Counted from the first letter of the stretch, positions 17,375-26,580 are shown. The stretch is DNA of 64,000 nt from Clostridium sp. CMCC3677 (GCF_023845585.1 NZ_JAMQHS010000014.1:1-64000), one strand, 5' to 3'. A program made the numbers and translations. Notes: generated by a model not told the origin, from the sequence alone.

Positions 17375-17408
17375 AAAAGTCTTCTTTTATAATAAAGGAG
17401 ACTTTTTA
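17375..17408 (+). terminator. Terminator after the Cys-rich protein gene
   Basis: AAAAGTCTTCTTT (17375-17387) pairs with AAAGGAGACTTTT (17394-17406, one G-T pair), then T residues. Confidence 0.83.
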
Positions 17409-17566
17409 TGTTATACTTAATATTGATTCCATATAAAAGAATTGTTAGTATTAGATAGACTTTTTATTACGTCTAAATTTGAAATATTTATACCATTAAC
17501 TGGGACAAAGCTTAGATGTTTAGAATTTAAATACTCTTAGCAATAATTTATACAATAAGGAGTATT

Positions 17567-17590
17567 ATGGATTTTAGTTATTTAATTTAA
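17567..17590 (+). CDS. Possible 7-codon leader peptide before eutH
   Basis: AAGGAG (17557-17562) is followed by ATG GAT TTT AGT TAT TTA ATT TAA, ending 15 bp before the eutH start. The spacing to ATG is short (4 nt). There is no repeated codon that would suggest classic attenuation. It may be chance. Confidence 0.25.
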   Translation: MDFSYLI

Positions 17591-17605
17591 ATATGGAGGA
17601 AAAAC

Positions 17606-18688
17606 ATGAATAATATAGTATTAAGTATTATAGCATTTTTCTTTTTAATTGGTGCTATTGACTATATAGAAGGAGATAAATTAAAAGTATCTAGTTACTT
17701 TGAAGAAGGCATAAAAACAATGGGATCGCTTGCTATATCTATGGTTGGTATATTGTCTTTAACACCATTTTTAGCTGAGGTTTTAACTAACTTTTTAACA
17801 CCAATAGCACAAAAACTATCTTTAGATGCATCTATATTTCCAGCAAGTCTAATAGCAATTGATATGGGTGGTTTTAATTTATCTAATGAATTAGCATTAT
17901 CTAATTCTATGGGGAATTTCTCAGGGATATTAATGTCATCAATTTTAGGCTGTACTATTAGCTTTACTTTACCATTAGCTGTAGGTTTAGTGAAACAAGA
18001 AATGATGGAAATAGTATTTAAGGGGATTTTATGTGGAATTATAACAATGCCTTTAGGTTTATTTATTGGAGGAATAATGTTAAGGGTACAAGTGTACACT
18101 TTAATTTATAACTTACTTCCTGTAATATTACTCTCAATAATTTTAACATTAGGTATAATTTTTAGACCCAAAAAACTAATAATAATTTTTAAATATTTAG
18201 GAAAAATGATAATGTTTATAAGTATAATAGGATTAATCATACAAGGGGTATATTCTATTTCAGGAATAAAGCTTTTAAATAATATTATGCCTATTGAAGA
18301 AGTAATCACTATTGTTGGAAGAATAGCTCTGTTTTTAGGCGGTGCATATGTGATGTTAGAAGTAATAAAAAGATCATTAAGCAAACCTTTAAGTAGAATA
18401 AGTAAACTTTTTAATATCAATTTGAATTCTATTGCTGCACTTATTGGAAGTTTAGCTTCAGCAATTGTTATATTTTCAAATTTCGATAAACTAGATGATA
18501 GAGGTAAAATTATTTGTACAGCATTTTCAGTTGGAGGTGCGTATGTACTTGGAGGTCAAATGGGGTATGTATCAAGTGTAGCTCCAAAGTTATTGTCTAT
18601 ATATATTTTTATAAAATTACTTTGTGGTATATTAGCAGTACTTTTTGCTTTAACTTATTTAAAATATGAGCAAAAGTATAAAAAATAA
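17606..18688 (+). CDS. eutH: EutH-family ethanolamine transporter
   Basis: A polytopic membrane protein of 360 aa with about ten hydrophobic helices. Family blocks include FPASLIAIDMGGFNLSNELA and the Gly-rich GGAYVLGGQMGYVSS in shorter pieces. EutH allows ethanolamine entry, mainly when it is protonated. ATATGGAGGA precedes ATG 17606. No other eut gene is in the window, so this copy is an orphan here. A solute-binding lipoprotein gene follows after 25 bp and is probably in the same transcript. Confidence 0.85.
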   Translation: MNNIVLSIIAFFFLIGAIDYIEGDKLKVSSYFEEGIKTMGSLAISMVGILSLTPFLAEVLTNFLTPIAQKLSLDASIFPASLIAIDMGGFNLSNELALSNSMGNFSGILMSSILGCTISFTLPLAVGLVKQEMMEIVFKGILCGIITMPLGLFIGGIMLRVQVYTLIYNLLPVILLSIILTLGIIFRPKKLIIIFKYLGKMIMFISIIGLIIQGVYSISGIKLLNNIMPIEEVITIVGRIALFLGGAYVMLEVIKRSLSKPLSRISKLFNINLNSIAALIGSLASAIVIFSNFDKLDDRGKIICTAFSVGGAYVLGGQMGYVSSVAPKLLSIYIFIKLLCGILAVLFALTYLKYEQKYKK

Positions 18689-18713
18689 TGTTAAATATTT
18701 AGAGGTGTGAATA

Positions 18714-19850
18714 ATGAGAAATATACTTAAATATTGCTTAACTTTTTTTGTAACTGTAATTATCATTATATCTTGTGTACTTTACATCCAAGATGATAAT
18801 ACTCCAAAAGTTAAGGGGTACATAAATGTTTTTGTAAAAGAAGATTCATATGAATACTTAAAGCAATGCAGTGATAAATTCATGGAAGATAATAATAAAG
18901 TTCATATAGAGATTAATAGTATTGATGATTATAGTGAAACATTAAACAAGGAAAAATATAATAAGTATAAATCTACTGATATATTATTATTAAATAGATT
19001 AGAATTTGAAAATTTAAATGAAAATAATAATATTAAATATAAGGATATGAAAAAAATTTTAGATACATATTCTAAAAATTTTTCAAAGTCCAGAATAAAT
19101 CAAGTTAGAATAGATGATAAATTAATGGGAGTTCCATTAAACTCCAAACCAATGGTATTATATATAAGAACTGATATGTTAAGAGAGTATGGCTATAGTA
19201 GTGATGATATTAACACTTGGGATGATTTTATAAAATTAGGTGTTGATATATATAACAAAAGCAATGGCACTGTTCAGATTCTAAATGCTACAGGAAGTGA
19301 TTATGAGGACTTGGTTAGCTTGATTATTATGCAATATATAGATGAGGACAAGACAGAAGATGTTATAAAAAATGAAGTTAAAGAAAGAATAGATACTCTT
19401 AGAAATAATAATATATTAAATTTAAATAGTGATGGAAAATTCTTGGCTAGGATATCTTCAATTGATGCAATGAGAGAGCTTAAAGCATTGGATGTAGAGT
19501 GTGAATGGACTGCAATCAATCCCCCAAGCATAAGTTTAGGAACTAATAGATTTTATTGTGAAGAAGGAGATAATTTAATAGTTTTAGATGATGAGCAAGA
19601 AAATGCTGAATTAGTAGAAAAATTCATAACATATTTAATAACTAATACGAAAGTGTCAATGGATTATATTCAAGAAGGAAAGTTTTTTTCTAGTTTTCTT
19701 TATACTTATAAAAATATAAAAACAGAAGATACAATTAAAAATTTCACAGGAAAAAGCCCTCTCGTTGTAATGAGCAACATAGAAGAGAGAGCTCCAATTA
19801 TGAAACAATATGATAAATATATTAAAATAAAAAATGAACTTTTAGATTAA
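18714..19850 (+). CDS. Family 1-like extracellular solute-binding lipoprotein
   Basis: A 378-aa ABC-type substrate-binding protein. The N-terminal helix ends IIISC (Cys20), a plausible lipobox, then a periplasmic-binding fold of the sugar type: the segment VFVKEDSYEYLKQCSDKFM and the YGYSSDDINTWDDFIKLG hinge are typical. GAGGTG precedes ATG. No permease or ATPase gene is adjacent, so it is an orphan binding protein, placed behind eutH and ending 2 bp before the stop of a convergent glycosyltransferase gene. Ligand unknown. Confidence 0.8.
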   Translation: MRNILKYCLTFFVTVIIIISCVLYIQDDNTPKVKGYINVFVKEDSYEYLKQCSDKFMEDNNKVHIEINSIDDYSETLNKEKYNKYKSTDILLLNRLEFENLNENNNIKYKDMKKILDTYSKNFSKSRINQVRIDDKLMGVPLNSKPMVLYIRTDMLREYGYSSDDINTWDDFIKLGVDIYNKSNGTVQILNATGSDYEDLVSLIIMQYIDEDKTEDVIKNEVKERIDTLRNNNILNLNSDGKFLARISSIDAMRELKALDVECEWTAINPPSISLGTNRFYCEEGDNLIVLDDEQENAELVEKFITYLITNTKVSMDYIQEGKFFSSFLYTYKNIKTEDTIKNFTGKSPLVVMSNIEERAPIMKQYDKYIKIKNELLD

Positions 19851-19852
19851 GC

Positions 19853-20974
19853 TTAAGATTGTATAATTTTTTTATAAGCATCTAATGTTTTTATTGCTGT
19901 TTGCCTCCATGTAAATTGGAGGCTTCTATTATATCCTTTTTTTGATAATTCAGCTTTCAAACTATCATTATTCAGGACTTCAACCAATGAATTTTTTAAA
20001 GATTCTTCATCATAAGGGTTAATAAGTATTGCATCATTGGAAGTTACCTCAGGAATTGAAGAGAGAATGGAGGATATTACGGGAGCTCCACAACTCATCG
20101 CTTCTAATGGAGGCAGTCCAAAACCTTCATAAAAAGAAGGATATAAAAACACGTCACATGCATTGTAAAAAATAGGCAATAAATCATCGCTTACATATCC
20201 AGGGAAAATAATATTATCTTCTAAATTATTGGTTTTAACAAAATCTAATAATTTTTCACCCTCATCTTTTAATCCACCAACTAAAACTAATTTATAGGGC
20301 TTTTTAAAATCTTTATATGTTTTCATATATGCTTTGATAACTCCTAAAACATTTTTTCTTGAACTAAATCCACCTATATACAAAGCAAATGGCTGATTTA
20401 TATTAAATTTTGTATTTAAATAATTTTTACAATTTATTTTATTTAAAAGTTTAAACTTAGAGTTAGCTGCAAGTGGAGTTACAAATATTTTATCTTCAGG
20501 ATAACCATTAAAAAACTTTAATATATCTTTCTTTGAATATTCAGAAACTGTAAGTATACCATCTGAATTATAAATGATTTCAGGCATATCTTTAAGAAAG
20601 CGTTCCAAATATCCTTTTCCAACTGTTTCAGGCATTATATAAGGAATTAGGTCATGTATAGTAACCACATTTTTATATGCATTAGAATATTCCAACCCAA
20701 TTCCATTTTGAGGAATATGATAAAGATCTATCTTCTTTTCTTTTAATATATTTGGAATATAATATTTTTCATAAAAACTAGAATGTTTTCCTGAAGAATA
20801 TATAATATCTGTGTTTTTATTAATAAAGTCTTTATTAAATTTTCCAGAACAAAATAAAGTGAAATTATCTTCAAAATTTACAGATAACATATTAGATATA
20901 AGATTGTTAGTGTAAGTTCCTATACCTGTCCCCTGATGTAATGTAGAACTACGAGCATCTATAGCAATTTCCAT
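19853..20974 (-). CDS. Group 1 (GT4-type) glycosyltransferase, coat island copy 1
   Basis: A 373-aa GT-B glycosyltransferase. N-terminal block IAIDARSSTLHQGTGIGTY; donor-binding domain with GGFSSRKNVLGVIKAY and FYEGFGLPPLEAMSCGAPVI, holding the E-x7-E motif. The start at 20974 (AGAGGTG upstream) is preferred over an in-frame start 7 codons earlier. It is strongly similar to the enzyme at 24226-25368 and is divergent from a cotS-like gene, as that one is. Likely role: glycosylation of the spore coat or a coat polysaccharide, as suggested for CotSA-type enzymes. Acceptor unknown. Confidence 0.88.
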   Translation of the reverse strand: MEIAIDARSSTLHQGTGIGTYTNNLISNMLSVNFEDNFTLFCSGKFNKDFINKNTDIIYSSGKHSSFYEKYYIPNILKEKKIDLYHIPQNGIGLEYSNAYKNVVTIHDLIPYIMPETVGKGYLERFLKDMPEIIYNSDGILTVSEYSKKDILKFFNGYPEDKIFVTPLAANSKFKLLNKINCKNYLNTKFNINQPFALYIGGFSSRKNVLGVIKAYMKTYKDFKKPYKLVLVGGLKDEGEKLLDFVKTNNLEDNIIFPGYVSDDLLPIFYNACDVFLYPSFYEGFGLPPLEAMSCGAPVISSILSSIPEVTSNDAILINPYDEESLKNSLVEVLNNDSLKAELSKKGYNRSLQFTWRQTAIKTLDAYKKIIQS

Positions 20975-21120
20975 AAAACACCTCTTAACATACATATATA
21001 ACTAAGATATTAAATTAACTTGGTTTTTGTGAATACAAAATTAGTTGTTTTATATCTACTAAATCACAATAAATTATTAAATAACATACAATAAAAAGAA
21101 TAATATTTTTGGGGAATTTT

Positions 21121-22137
21121 ATGAAAAATAATGATATGGTATTAAAAATAAAGGATTATATTGAAGAAAATTATGAAATAGAAGTAGATAATTTAGAAAA
21201 AGTTAAAAATAGTTATAAGGTAATATCAAAAGATAAAGGTTATTCTATAAAAATTATAAAGTATAATTTTGAACACTTTTATTTTATTTTGTCTGCAATT
21301 AAACATCTACAGCAAAATAAATTTAGTAAGATTCCTGAATTTATTAGGACTAAAAATGGTAAAGAATATATTAGTTTAGATGGAAAATATGCATATTTAA
21401 CAGAATGGATACCATCTAGAGTAAGCAATTATGACAATCCATTTGAACTGGCTAAGGTGTCTAATAAATTAGCAGAATTACATGAGTGTAGTAAGAATTT
21501 CACAATAAATGATAAGATGCAACCTAGGATAGGTTGGTTTTCTTGGGAAGATGTATTTAAAACAAGATCTAATGAAATATTAGATTTTAAAAATAGGATA
21601 AGTCAAAAGGCTAATAAGTCAGATTTTGATTTATTATATTTAAAAAATATAGATAAAGAATTAAAAAGAGCAGAAAAAAGTATTGAAGGTTTAAAAAGAA
21701 ATAATTATATGGAGATAATGAAGAAAGAAGTATTTAAATCAGGATTTTGTCATCATGATTATGCAAATCACAATATTTTAATTGATAACAATAATGAAAT
21801 TAATATAATTGATTTTGATTATTGTATACTAGATTCTCATTTACATGATTTATCATCTCTTTGTATAAGAAGTATGAAATATGGAAAATGGGAAGATAAA
21901 AAAGCAGATTTAATATTAAAAAATTATGAGGATATAATTGAATTGAAAAAAGAAGAAATTCCATTAATGAGAGAATTTATTAGATTTCCACAATGCTTCT
22001 GGCAGTTAGGAATACAAGTATATTGGGAACAACAATCTTGGGGAGAAGAATTTTTTATTAATAAATTAAATAAATACTTAGACGATTGTTATGAAAGAGA
22101 AGCATTTATAGAGGATTACTTCAAAGGAGGAGATTAA
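21121..22137 (+). CDS. CotS-family spore coat protein (kinase-like), copy 1
   Basis: A 338-aa protein of the CotS/aminoglycoside-phosphotransferase-like fold. Visible blocks are FCHHDYANHNILID (catalytic-loop type HxD...N) and NIIDFDYCILD (metal Asp). The C-terminal part FPQCFWQLGIQVYW is typical of CotS proteins. ATG 21121 is chosen over an in-frame TTG at 21109 since GGGG lies between them. Its stop overlaps the ribosome site of the next gene, so they are coupled. In Bacillus, CotS and CotSA are partner coat proteins, which matches the paired arrangement here. Confidence 0.87.
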   Translation: MKNNDMVLKIKDYIEENYEIEVDNLEKVKNSYKVISKDKGYSIKIIKYNFEHFYFILSAIKHLQQNKFSKIPEFIRTKNGKEYISLDGKYAYLTEWIPSRVSNYDNPFELAKVSNKLAELHECSKNFTINDKMQPRIGWFSWEDVFKTRSNEILDFKNRISQKANKSDFDLLYLKNIDKELKRAEKSIEGLKRNNYMEIMKKEVFKSGFCHHDYANHNILIDNNNEINIIDFDYCILDSHLHDLSSLCIRSMKYGKWEDKKADLILKNYEDIIELKKEEIPLMREFIRFPQCFWQLGIQVYWEQQSWGEEFFINKLNKYLDDCYEREAFIEDYFKGGD

Positions 22138-22138
22138 A

Positions 22139-22882
22139 ATAGAAGAATTAGATATAATGCAATATTTAAATAGTAAGGGAATAGATGTTGCGGGGAAGTA
22201 TTTTGAATATGATAAAAATATAACCAATAAAAAAGCTATAGATCAAGTAAAAACAATGGTTAATCTCCAAAAAATTTTATTAGGATATAATAATGAATCT
22301 TTGATTAGAATTAAGAGTACTATAGGAAAAGAAATTGAGAGTTATAAGGTTCAAATAAGAAGATTACAAAGAGATTATGAGAATATAATGAATAGAGGAA
22401 TAGAGAATGATTTTGAAAAATTAATTATTTCAGATGGTAGAAGATTATTAAACCAAGCAAATGATGTAATAAATTATATATACTCTCATAATTATTTTGG
22501 AATTATAGAAAGAAGCATGAATAGAGAAGAATTATGTATTGGAAGGAGTGATCAAGGAAATTTAAGATTTAATGGAAATATTCAAATAGGAAGTCTGAAG
22601 TATATGTCATATAACTTAGTAGAAGAAGATTTATATAAATATATAAAAAGAATTAAAAGAAAAAATAATTGTATAGATGAAGAAAAATTGATAAAAGTTT
22701 TTGTATATGAATCACATTTATCTAATTACAGTATAAATTATTTGAGAGCATTGTGTAGTTTTCCAAGAGATACTTTAAAAATATGGGAAAAGTATAGAGT
22801 CAATAAAAAGTTAAAAACATATGAAGAATTTTCAAAACAATTTAAAAATAGTATAGATTATGAAAGTAAAATATTTATCTGA
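22139..22882 (+). CDS. Unknown protein of the coat island; probable AUA start
   Basis: I do not recognise the family. The product (241 aa from ATG 22157, or 247 from the AUA at 22139) is helical and charged. A coiled-coil-like stretch near residues 45-80 includes IESYKVQIRRLQRDYENIMN. A perfect GGAGG at 22126-22130 sits 8 nt before ATA 22139 but 26 nt before the first ATG, so AUA is the best-placed start (see findings); re-initiation after the cotS stop is the alternative. It lies between two cotS-like genes and probably acts in coat assembly. Confidence 0.62.
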   Translation: MEELDIMQYLNSKGIDVAGKYFEYDKNITNKKAIDQVKTMVNLQKILLGYNNESLIRIKSTIGKEIESYKVQIRRLQRDYENIMNRGIENDFEKLIISDGRRLLNQANDVINYIYSHNYFGIIERSMNREELCIGRSDQGNLRFNGNIQIGSLKYMSYNLVEEDLYKYIKRIKRKNNCIDEEKLIKVFVYESHLSNYSINYLRALCSFPRDTLKIWEKYRVNKKLKTYEEFSKQFKNSIDYESKIFI

Positions 22883-22975
22883 TAGTGAATATATACAATA
22901 TTTTTATTTTTACTAAGCAAGAATGCTAGAAGATACAATAATGGAGTTGTTTCTTTATTTGTAGGGAGGATGTAA

Positions 22976-24019
22976 ATGAATAGGATTAGATATGCTGAGA
23001 GGAATTCTCTATGTGATTACGATTTGAGTTTTGAATTTTTTAATGAATTAGGAATTAACATAAACGATATAAGTCCAGTAAGAAATGTATTTATAATATA
23101 CACCGATAATGGTAATAAAATTTTAAAAAAAGTAGACTGTAATGAAAAAAAATTAACTTTAATTAATGAATCGTTAAATTATATAAAAGATAAGTATAAT
23201 AATATAATAACTTATAGTGAGTTTGAAAATGGTTCGATATATAAGAAGTGGAAAGATAAAACTTATGTTGTAATGGACTTATTAGACGGAAGAGAAGCAT
23301 GTTTTACAAACCCTTTAGAGATAAAATTATGTGCTAAGAATATTGCATTAATGCATAAGGCTTCTAGTGGTATTAGAGAAGAATTAATAAAAAAGTTAAA
23401 TGAAGATTTTTTAGATGAATCATTGGAGTGGAAATTTGAGAAGGCATATGATGAACTTAGCTTTTTAAAAGAACTAGTAAGTAAATATAAATATAAGAAC
23501 GAATTTGATGATTTATTTATTAATAATGTTGATAAATATTTGCAAGATATTATAGTTGTTAAAGAATTGCTTTCAAAAAGCAAATATACTGATTTGAGAA
23601 AAAATGGACAAACCATATCATTATGTCATAATGATTTGGCATATCATAACTTCTTAATAAAAAAAGAGGATGTAAGTATAATAGACTTTGATTTTTTAAC
23701 TATAGATTTAAGAATAATGGATATAGCAGATTTTATATTAAAATCTATAAAAAATTCTGCATTTGATATTGATAAGATGTTATTAGCAATAAATTCTTAT
23801 GAAGAAGTTTTACCTTTGATGGAAGAAGAAAAGGAAATATTATATATACTATTATATTTTCCTAGAGATTTTTATAATATATCAAGAGATTATTATTACA
23901 AGAGAAAGAAATGGGATTATGAAGTTTATTTAAATAGATTTAATTCAAAATTAAATAATGAGCAATTTAGAAAAGATTTTATAGAAGAATATAAAAGTTA
24001 TGTTTTATCAGAATGTTGA
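22976..24019 (+). CDS. CotS-family spore coat protein (kinase-like), copy 2
   Basis: A 347-aa CotS-like protein, clearly diverged from the other two. The loop reads LCHNDLAYHNFLIK and SIIDFDFLTIDLR, with His-Asn-Asp in place of the His-His-Asp of its paralogues; the Asp and Asn needed for phosphotransfer are kept. GGGAGG precedes ATG 22976. The last codons (TGT TGA) fall inside a copy of the dispersed repeat, so that repeat supplies the stop codon. A terminator follows. Confidence 0.85.
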   Translation: MNRIRYAERNSLCDYDLSFEFFNELGININDISPVRNVFIIYTDNGNKILKKVDCNEKKLTLINESLNYIKDKYNNIITYSEFENGSIYKKWKDKTYVVMDLLDGREACFTNPLEIKLCAKNIALMHKASSGIREELIKKLNEDFLDESLEWKFEKAYDELSFLKELVSKYKYKNEFDDLFINNVDKYLQDIIVVKELLSKSKYTDLRKNGQTISLCHNDLAYHNFLIKKEDVSIIDFDFLTIDLRIMDIADFILKSIKNSAFDIDKMLLAINSYEEVLPLMEEEKEILYILLYFPRDFYNISRDYYYKRKKWDYEVYLNRFNSKLNNEQFRKDFIEEYKSYVLSEC

Positions 24020-24055
24020 TATATGTACAATCATAGTGGACGGAGCAATTAAAAT
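24014..24055 (+). repeat. Dispersed intergenic repeat, copy C
   Basis: TGTTGATATATGTACAATCA followed by TAGTGGACGGAGCAATTAAA matches copy A with a few changes and a short gap. It begins inside the last codons of the preceding gene. Confidence 0.6.
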
Positions 24056-24064
24056 AAAAACAAC

Positions 24065-24101
24065 TAAAAGCTGCCTCAAAATTACTTGAGACAGCTTTTT
24101 A
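24065..24101 (+). terminator. Terminator after cotS-like copy 2
   Basis: AAAAGCTGCCTCAA pairs with TTGAGACAGCTTTT around AATTAC, followed by T. Confidence 0.85.
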
Positions 24102-24124
24102 AGTGCATATGTTTAAAAATATTA

Positions 24125-24205
24125 TTGATATTGTAAGAAAGTTTTTATGTAATATAAATTCAAAGTTAAGAAATGAATATTACATAAACTTAATTACAAT
24201 ATCAA
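24125..24205. repeat. Long imperfect inverted repeat (81 bp)
   Basis: The left arm (24125-24155), beginning TTGATATTGTAAGAAAGTTT, pairs with the right arm (24177-24205), ending ACAATATCAA, over about 29 bp with few mismatches and a 21-nt loop. It lies between the terminator and the convergent glycosyltransferase gene. It has no open frame. It could be a MITE-like remnant or a convergent-transcription barrier. Confidence 0.7.
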
Positions 24206-24225
24206 CCTTTATTAGACATGCCAAT

Positions 24226-25368
24226 TTACTTTCGTGAAATTTTATTTTCAAATAATATTGATTTATAAGCATTTATAGTTTCATAAGCAGTTTTATTCCA
24301 TGAGAATTTAGAACTTCTCTTTAAACTTTTATTAACCATAGTTAATTTTAAAACACTGTTTTCTAGCACTCTTTGGATGTCATAAGACAATTCATCTATA
24401 TTATGAGGATCTATTAATAGAGCAGACTCATAACATACCTCTGGAAGAGATGTAACATTAGATACTATAACAGGTGTACCACAAGCCATACACTCTAACG
24501 GAGGAAGTCCAAATCCTTCATAAAATGATGGATAAACTAAAACTTCAGTTGCATTGTAAAATACAGGCATATCTTCAAGAGGAATAAAACCAGTGAATAT
24601 TACATTAGATGATACTCCTAATTTTTCAGCACGTTCTTTATATCTAAAATATGATTGACCTTTCTTTCCTACAATAACAAGCTTAGTTTTTTCCATTGTG
24701 CTATAAGGAAGTTTAGAGTATGCATCAATTAATCCTAATATGTTTTTTCGTGGACTAAATCCACCTACATAAAGAATAAAATTATCATCTATATTGTATT
24801 TTTCACTAATTATTTTTTTGCATTGACATTTACTTAATGGTCTATAAATTTCTTCCGCTGCAAGAGGAGTAACATATATATTTTCTTTTGGAAAATTAAA
24901 TTCGTTAGCTATATCGTTTTTAGAAAACTCAGAGACCGTAATTATACCTTGGCAATTTTCTAATATACTAGGTAATTCATCATTAAAAATTCTAAGATAT
25001 CTATCACTAACTGTTTCTGGCATTCTAAGTGGAATAATATCATGTAATGTAATTACTTTTTTACAATTAATATTTTTAGAAATTCCAATTCCATTTTGAG
25101 GTACATGATAAATTTCCATATCTGAGTTATTTAAAATATTAGGAACTTTAATTTCATCCCAGAAGTTATCATAATCATCGCTTGATTCTACATTTTGTAT
25201 TGAAAAGTTAGCGTTTAGATTATTTAGAGAATCACACTTTGGCATAAATATTAAATAATCATTAGTGTTATCGATAGTATTTAAGCTTCTAATTAATTCA
25301 TGAGTATATGTGCCAATACCAGTGCCTCTATACCATTTCGCAGCTCTGCCATCTATTCCTATTCGCAT
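24226..25368 (-). CDS. Group 1 (GT4-type) glycosyltransferase, coat island copy 2
   Basis: A 380-aa GT-B enzyme, paralogue of the one at 19853. It shows IGIDGRAAKWYRGTGIGTY, GGFSPRKNILGLIDAY and FYEGFGLPPLECMACGTPVI (E-x7-E). AAAGGA lies before the start on the minus strand. It faces a cotS-like gene across about 110 bp, just as copy 1 does, so the glycosyltransferase/cotS pair appears duplicated. Role in coat glycosylation is inferred from this context. Confidence 0.88.
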   Translation of the reverse strand: MRIGIDGRAAKWYRGTGIGTYTHELIRSLNTIDNTNDYLIFMPKCDSLNNLNANFSIQNVESSDDYDNFWDEIKVPNILNNSDMEIYHVPQNGIGISKNINCKKVITLHDIIPLRMPETVSDRYLRIFNDELPSILENCQGIITVSEFSKNDIANEFNFPKENIYVTPLAAEEIYRPLSKCQCKKIISEKYNIDDNFILYVGGFSPRKNILGLIDAYSKLPYSTMEKTKLVIVGKKGQSYFRYKERAEKLGVSSNVIFTGFIPLEDMPVFYNATEVLVYPSFYEGFGLPPLECMACGTPVIVSNVTSLPEVCYESALLIDPHNIDELSYDIQRVLENSVLKLTMVNKSLKRSSKFSWNKTAYETINAYKSILFENKISRK

Positions 25369-25477
25369 TATTTAATCCTTTCAAAGAATTTATATTAATT
25401 TATTATATTAAAAGAATATAAAAAATGTTAATAAAAGAAGTAATATGCACATATAAATTATAAAGGAGGTGAGCACT

Positions 25478-26479
25478 ATGATGAGGGAATTTGAAATAGA
25501 AAGACAGTTCGATATTAAGATAGAAACAATTAAGGCTAATAAGGGTGTTTACTATCTTAAGACTAACAAGGGAGAACGATGTTTAAAGAGGATAAATTAT
25601 GGGCCTCAAAAATTATTATTTGTATATGGTGCAAAAGAACATTTAATAAAGAATGGTTTTGGTTATTTAGATAGATATTATTTAAATGTTAATGATGAAC
25701 CATATGCACTAGTAAATGAGGATTTATATACTTTATCTGAATGGTTAGAAGGCAGAGAGTGCGATTTTAGAAATATTGATGAGGTGAAAATAGCAGCGCA
25801 AACTCTTGCATATATGCATGAAGCATCTAAGGGATATGATCCACCAGAAAATTCAAAATTAAAGAGTGATTTAGGAAGATGGCCTCATTTAATGGAAAAG
25901 AGAACAAAATCTTTAGACAAAATGAAAGATATTATAAGAAAAAGAAATATAAAAAATGATTTTGATATGATATATCTAAAATCAGTAGAATTCTACAGGG
26001 AATTAGGCAAACAAGCCTTGCAAACATTAAAGGAATCAAATTACTATGAATTGTGTATGGTTGCAGAACAAGAAAAGACATTCTGTCATCATGATTTTAC
26101 TTATCATAATATAATTATAGATAGTAATGAAAAGTCACATATAATAGATTTTGACTATTGCAAGAGAGAAGTTAGAACTTTTGATATAAGTAATTTTATG
26201 ATAAAAGTTTTAAAAAGAGTAGATTGGAATATTGATTTTGCTAAAGCTATTATTGAATCATATAATTCAGTGTCTAAACTTAGAGATGATGAATATAAAG
26301 TCTTATATGCATACTTACAATTTCCACAAAGATATTGGAGATTGGCAAATAGGTATTATTACAATGAAGTTAATTGGGGGCAAAATACATTTACTAATAA
26401 GCTAAGTTCAATAATAGAAGAAAAAGATAAATTCTTATCATTCTTAAATGAATTTAAAAAAGAGTATACTATTGAGTAA
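25478..26479 (+). CDS. CotS-family spore coat protein (kinase-like), copy 3
   Basis: A 333-aa CotS-like protein with FCHHDFTYHNIIID and HIIDFDYCKREVR, and the family-typical LQFPQRYWRLANRYY near the C-terminus. AAAGGAGG (25462-25469) is 8 nt before ATG 25478; the in-frame GTG at 25469 overlaps that site and is rejected. A second ATG at 25481 is also possible. A terminator follows and then yabG. Confidence 0.88.
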   Translation: MMREFEIERQFDIKIETIKANKGVYYLKTNKGERCLKRINYGPQKLLFVYGAKEHLIKNGFGYLDRYYLNVNDEPYALVNEDLYTLSEWLEGRECDFRNIDEVKIAAQTLAYMHEASKGYDPPENSKLKSDLGRWPHLMEKRTKSLDKMKDIIRKRNIKNDFDMIYLKSVEFYRELGKQALQTLKESNYYELCMVAEQEKTFCHHDFTYHNIIIDSNEKSHIIDFDYCKREVRTFDISNFMIKVLKRVDWNIDFAKAIIESYNSVSKLRDDEYKVLYAYLQFPQRYWRLANRYYYNEVNWGQNTFTNKLSSIIEEKDKFLSFLNEFKKEYTIE

Positions 26480-26492
26480 TGAATGTGATAGG

Positions 26493-26545
26493 AAAAAGTC
26501 CTATTAGTATAAGTTGTTCTTATATTAATAGGACTTATTTTATTG
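26493..26545 (+). terminator. Terminator after cotS-like copy 3
   Basis: AAGTCCTATTAGTATAAG pairs with CTTATATTAATAGGACTT over TTGTT, followed by ATTTTATT. Confidence 0.85.
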
Positions 26546-26580
26546 TCAATTGCCTATTGAAGTGTGGCGTAGGTACTTTG

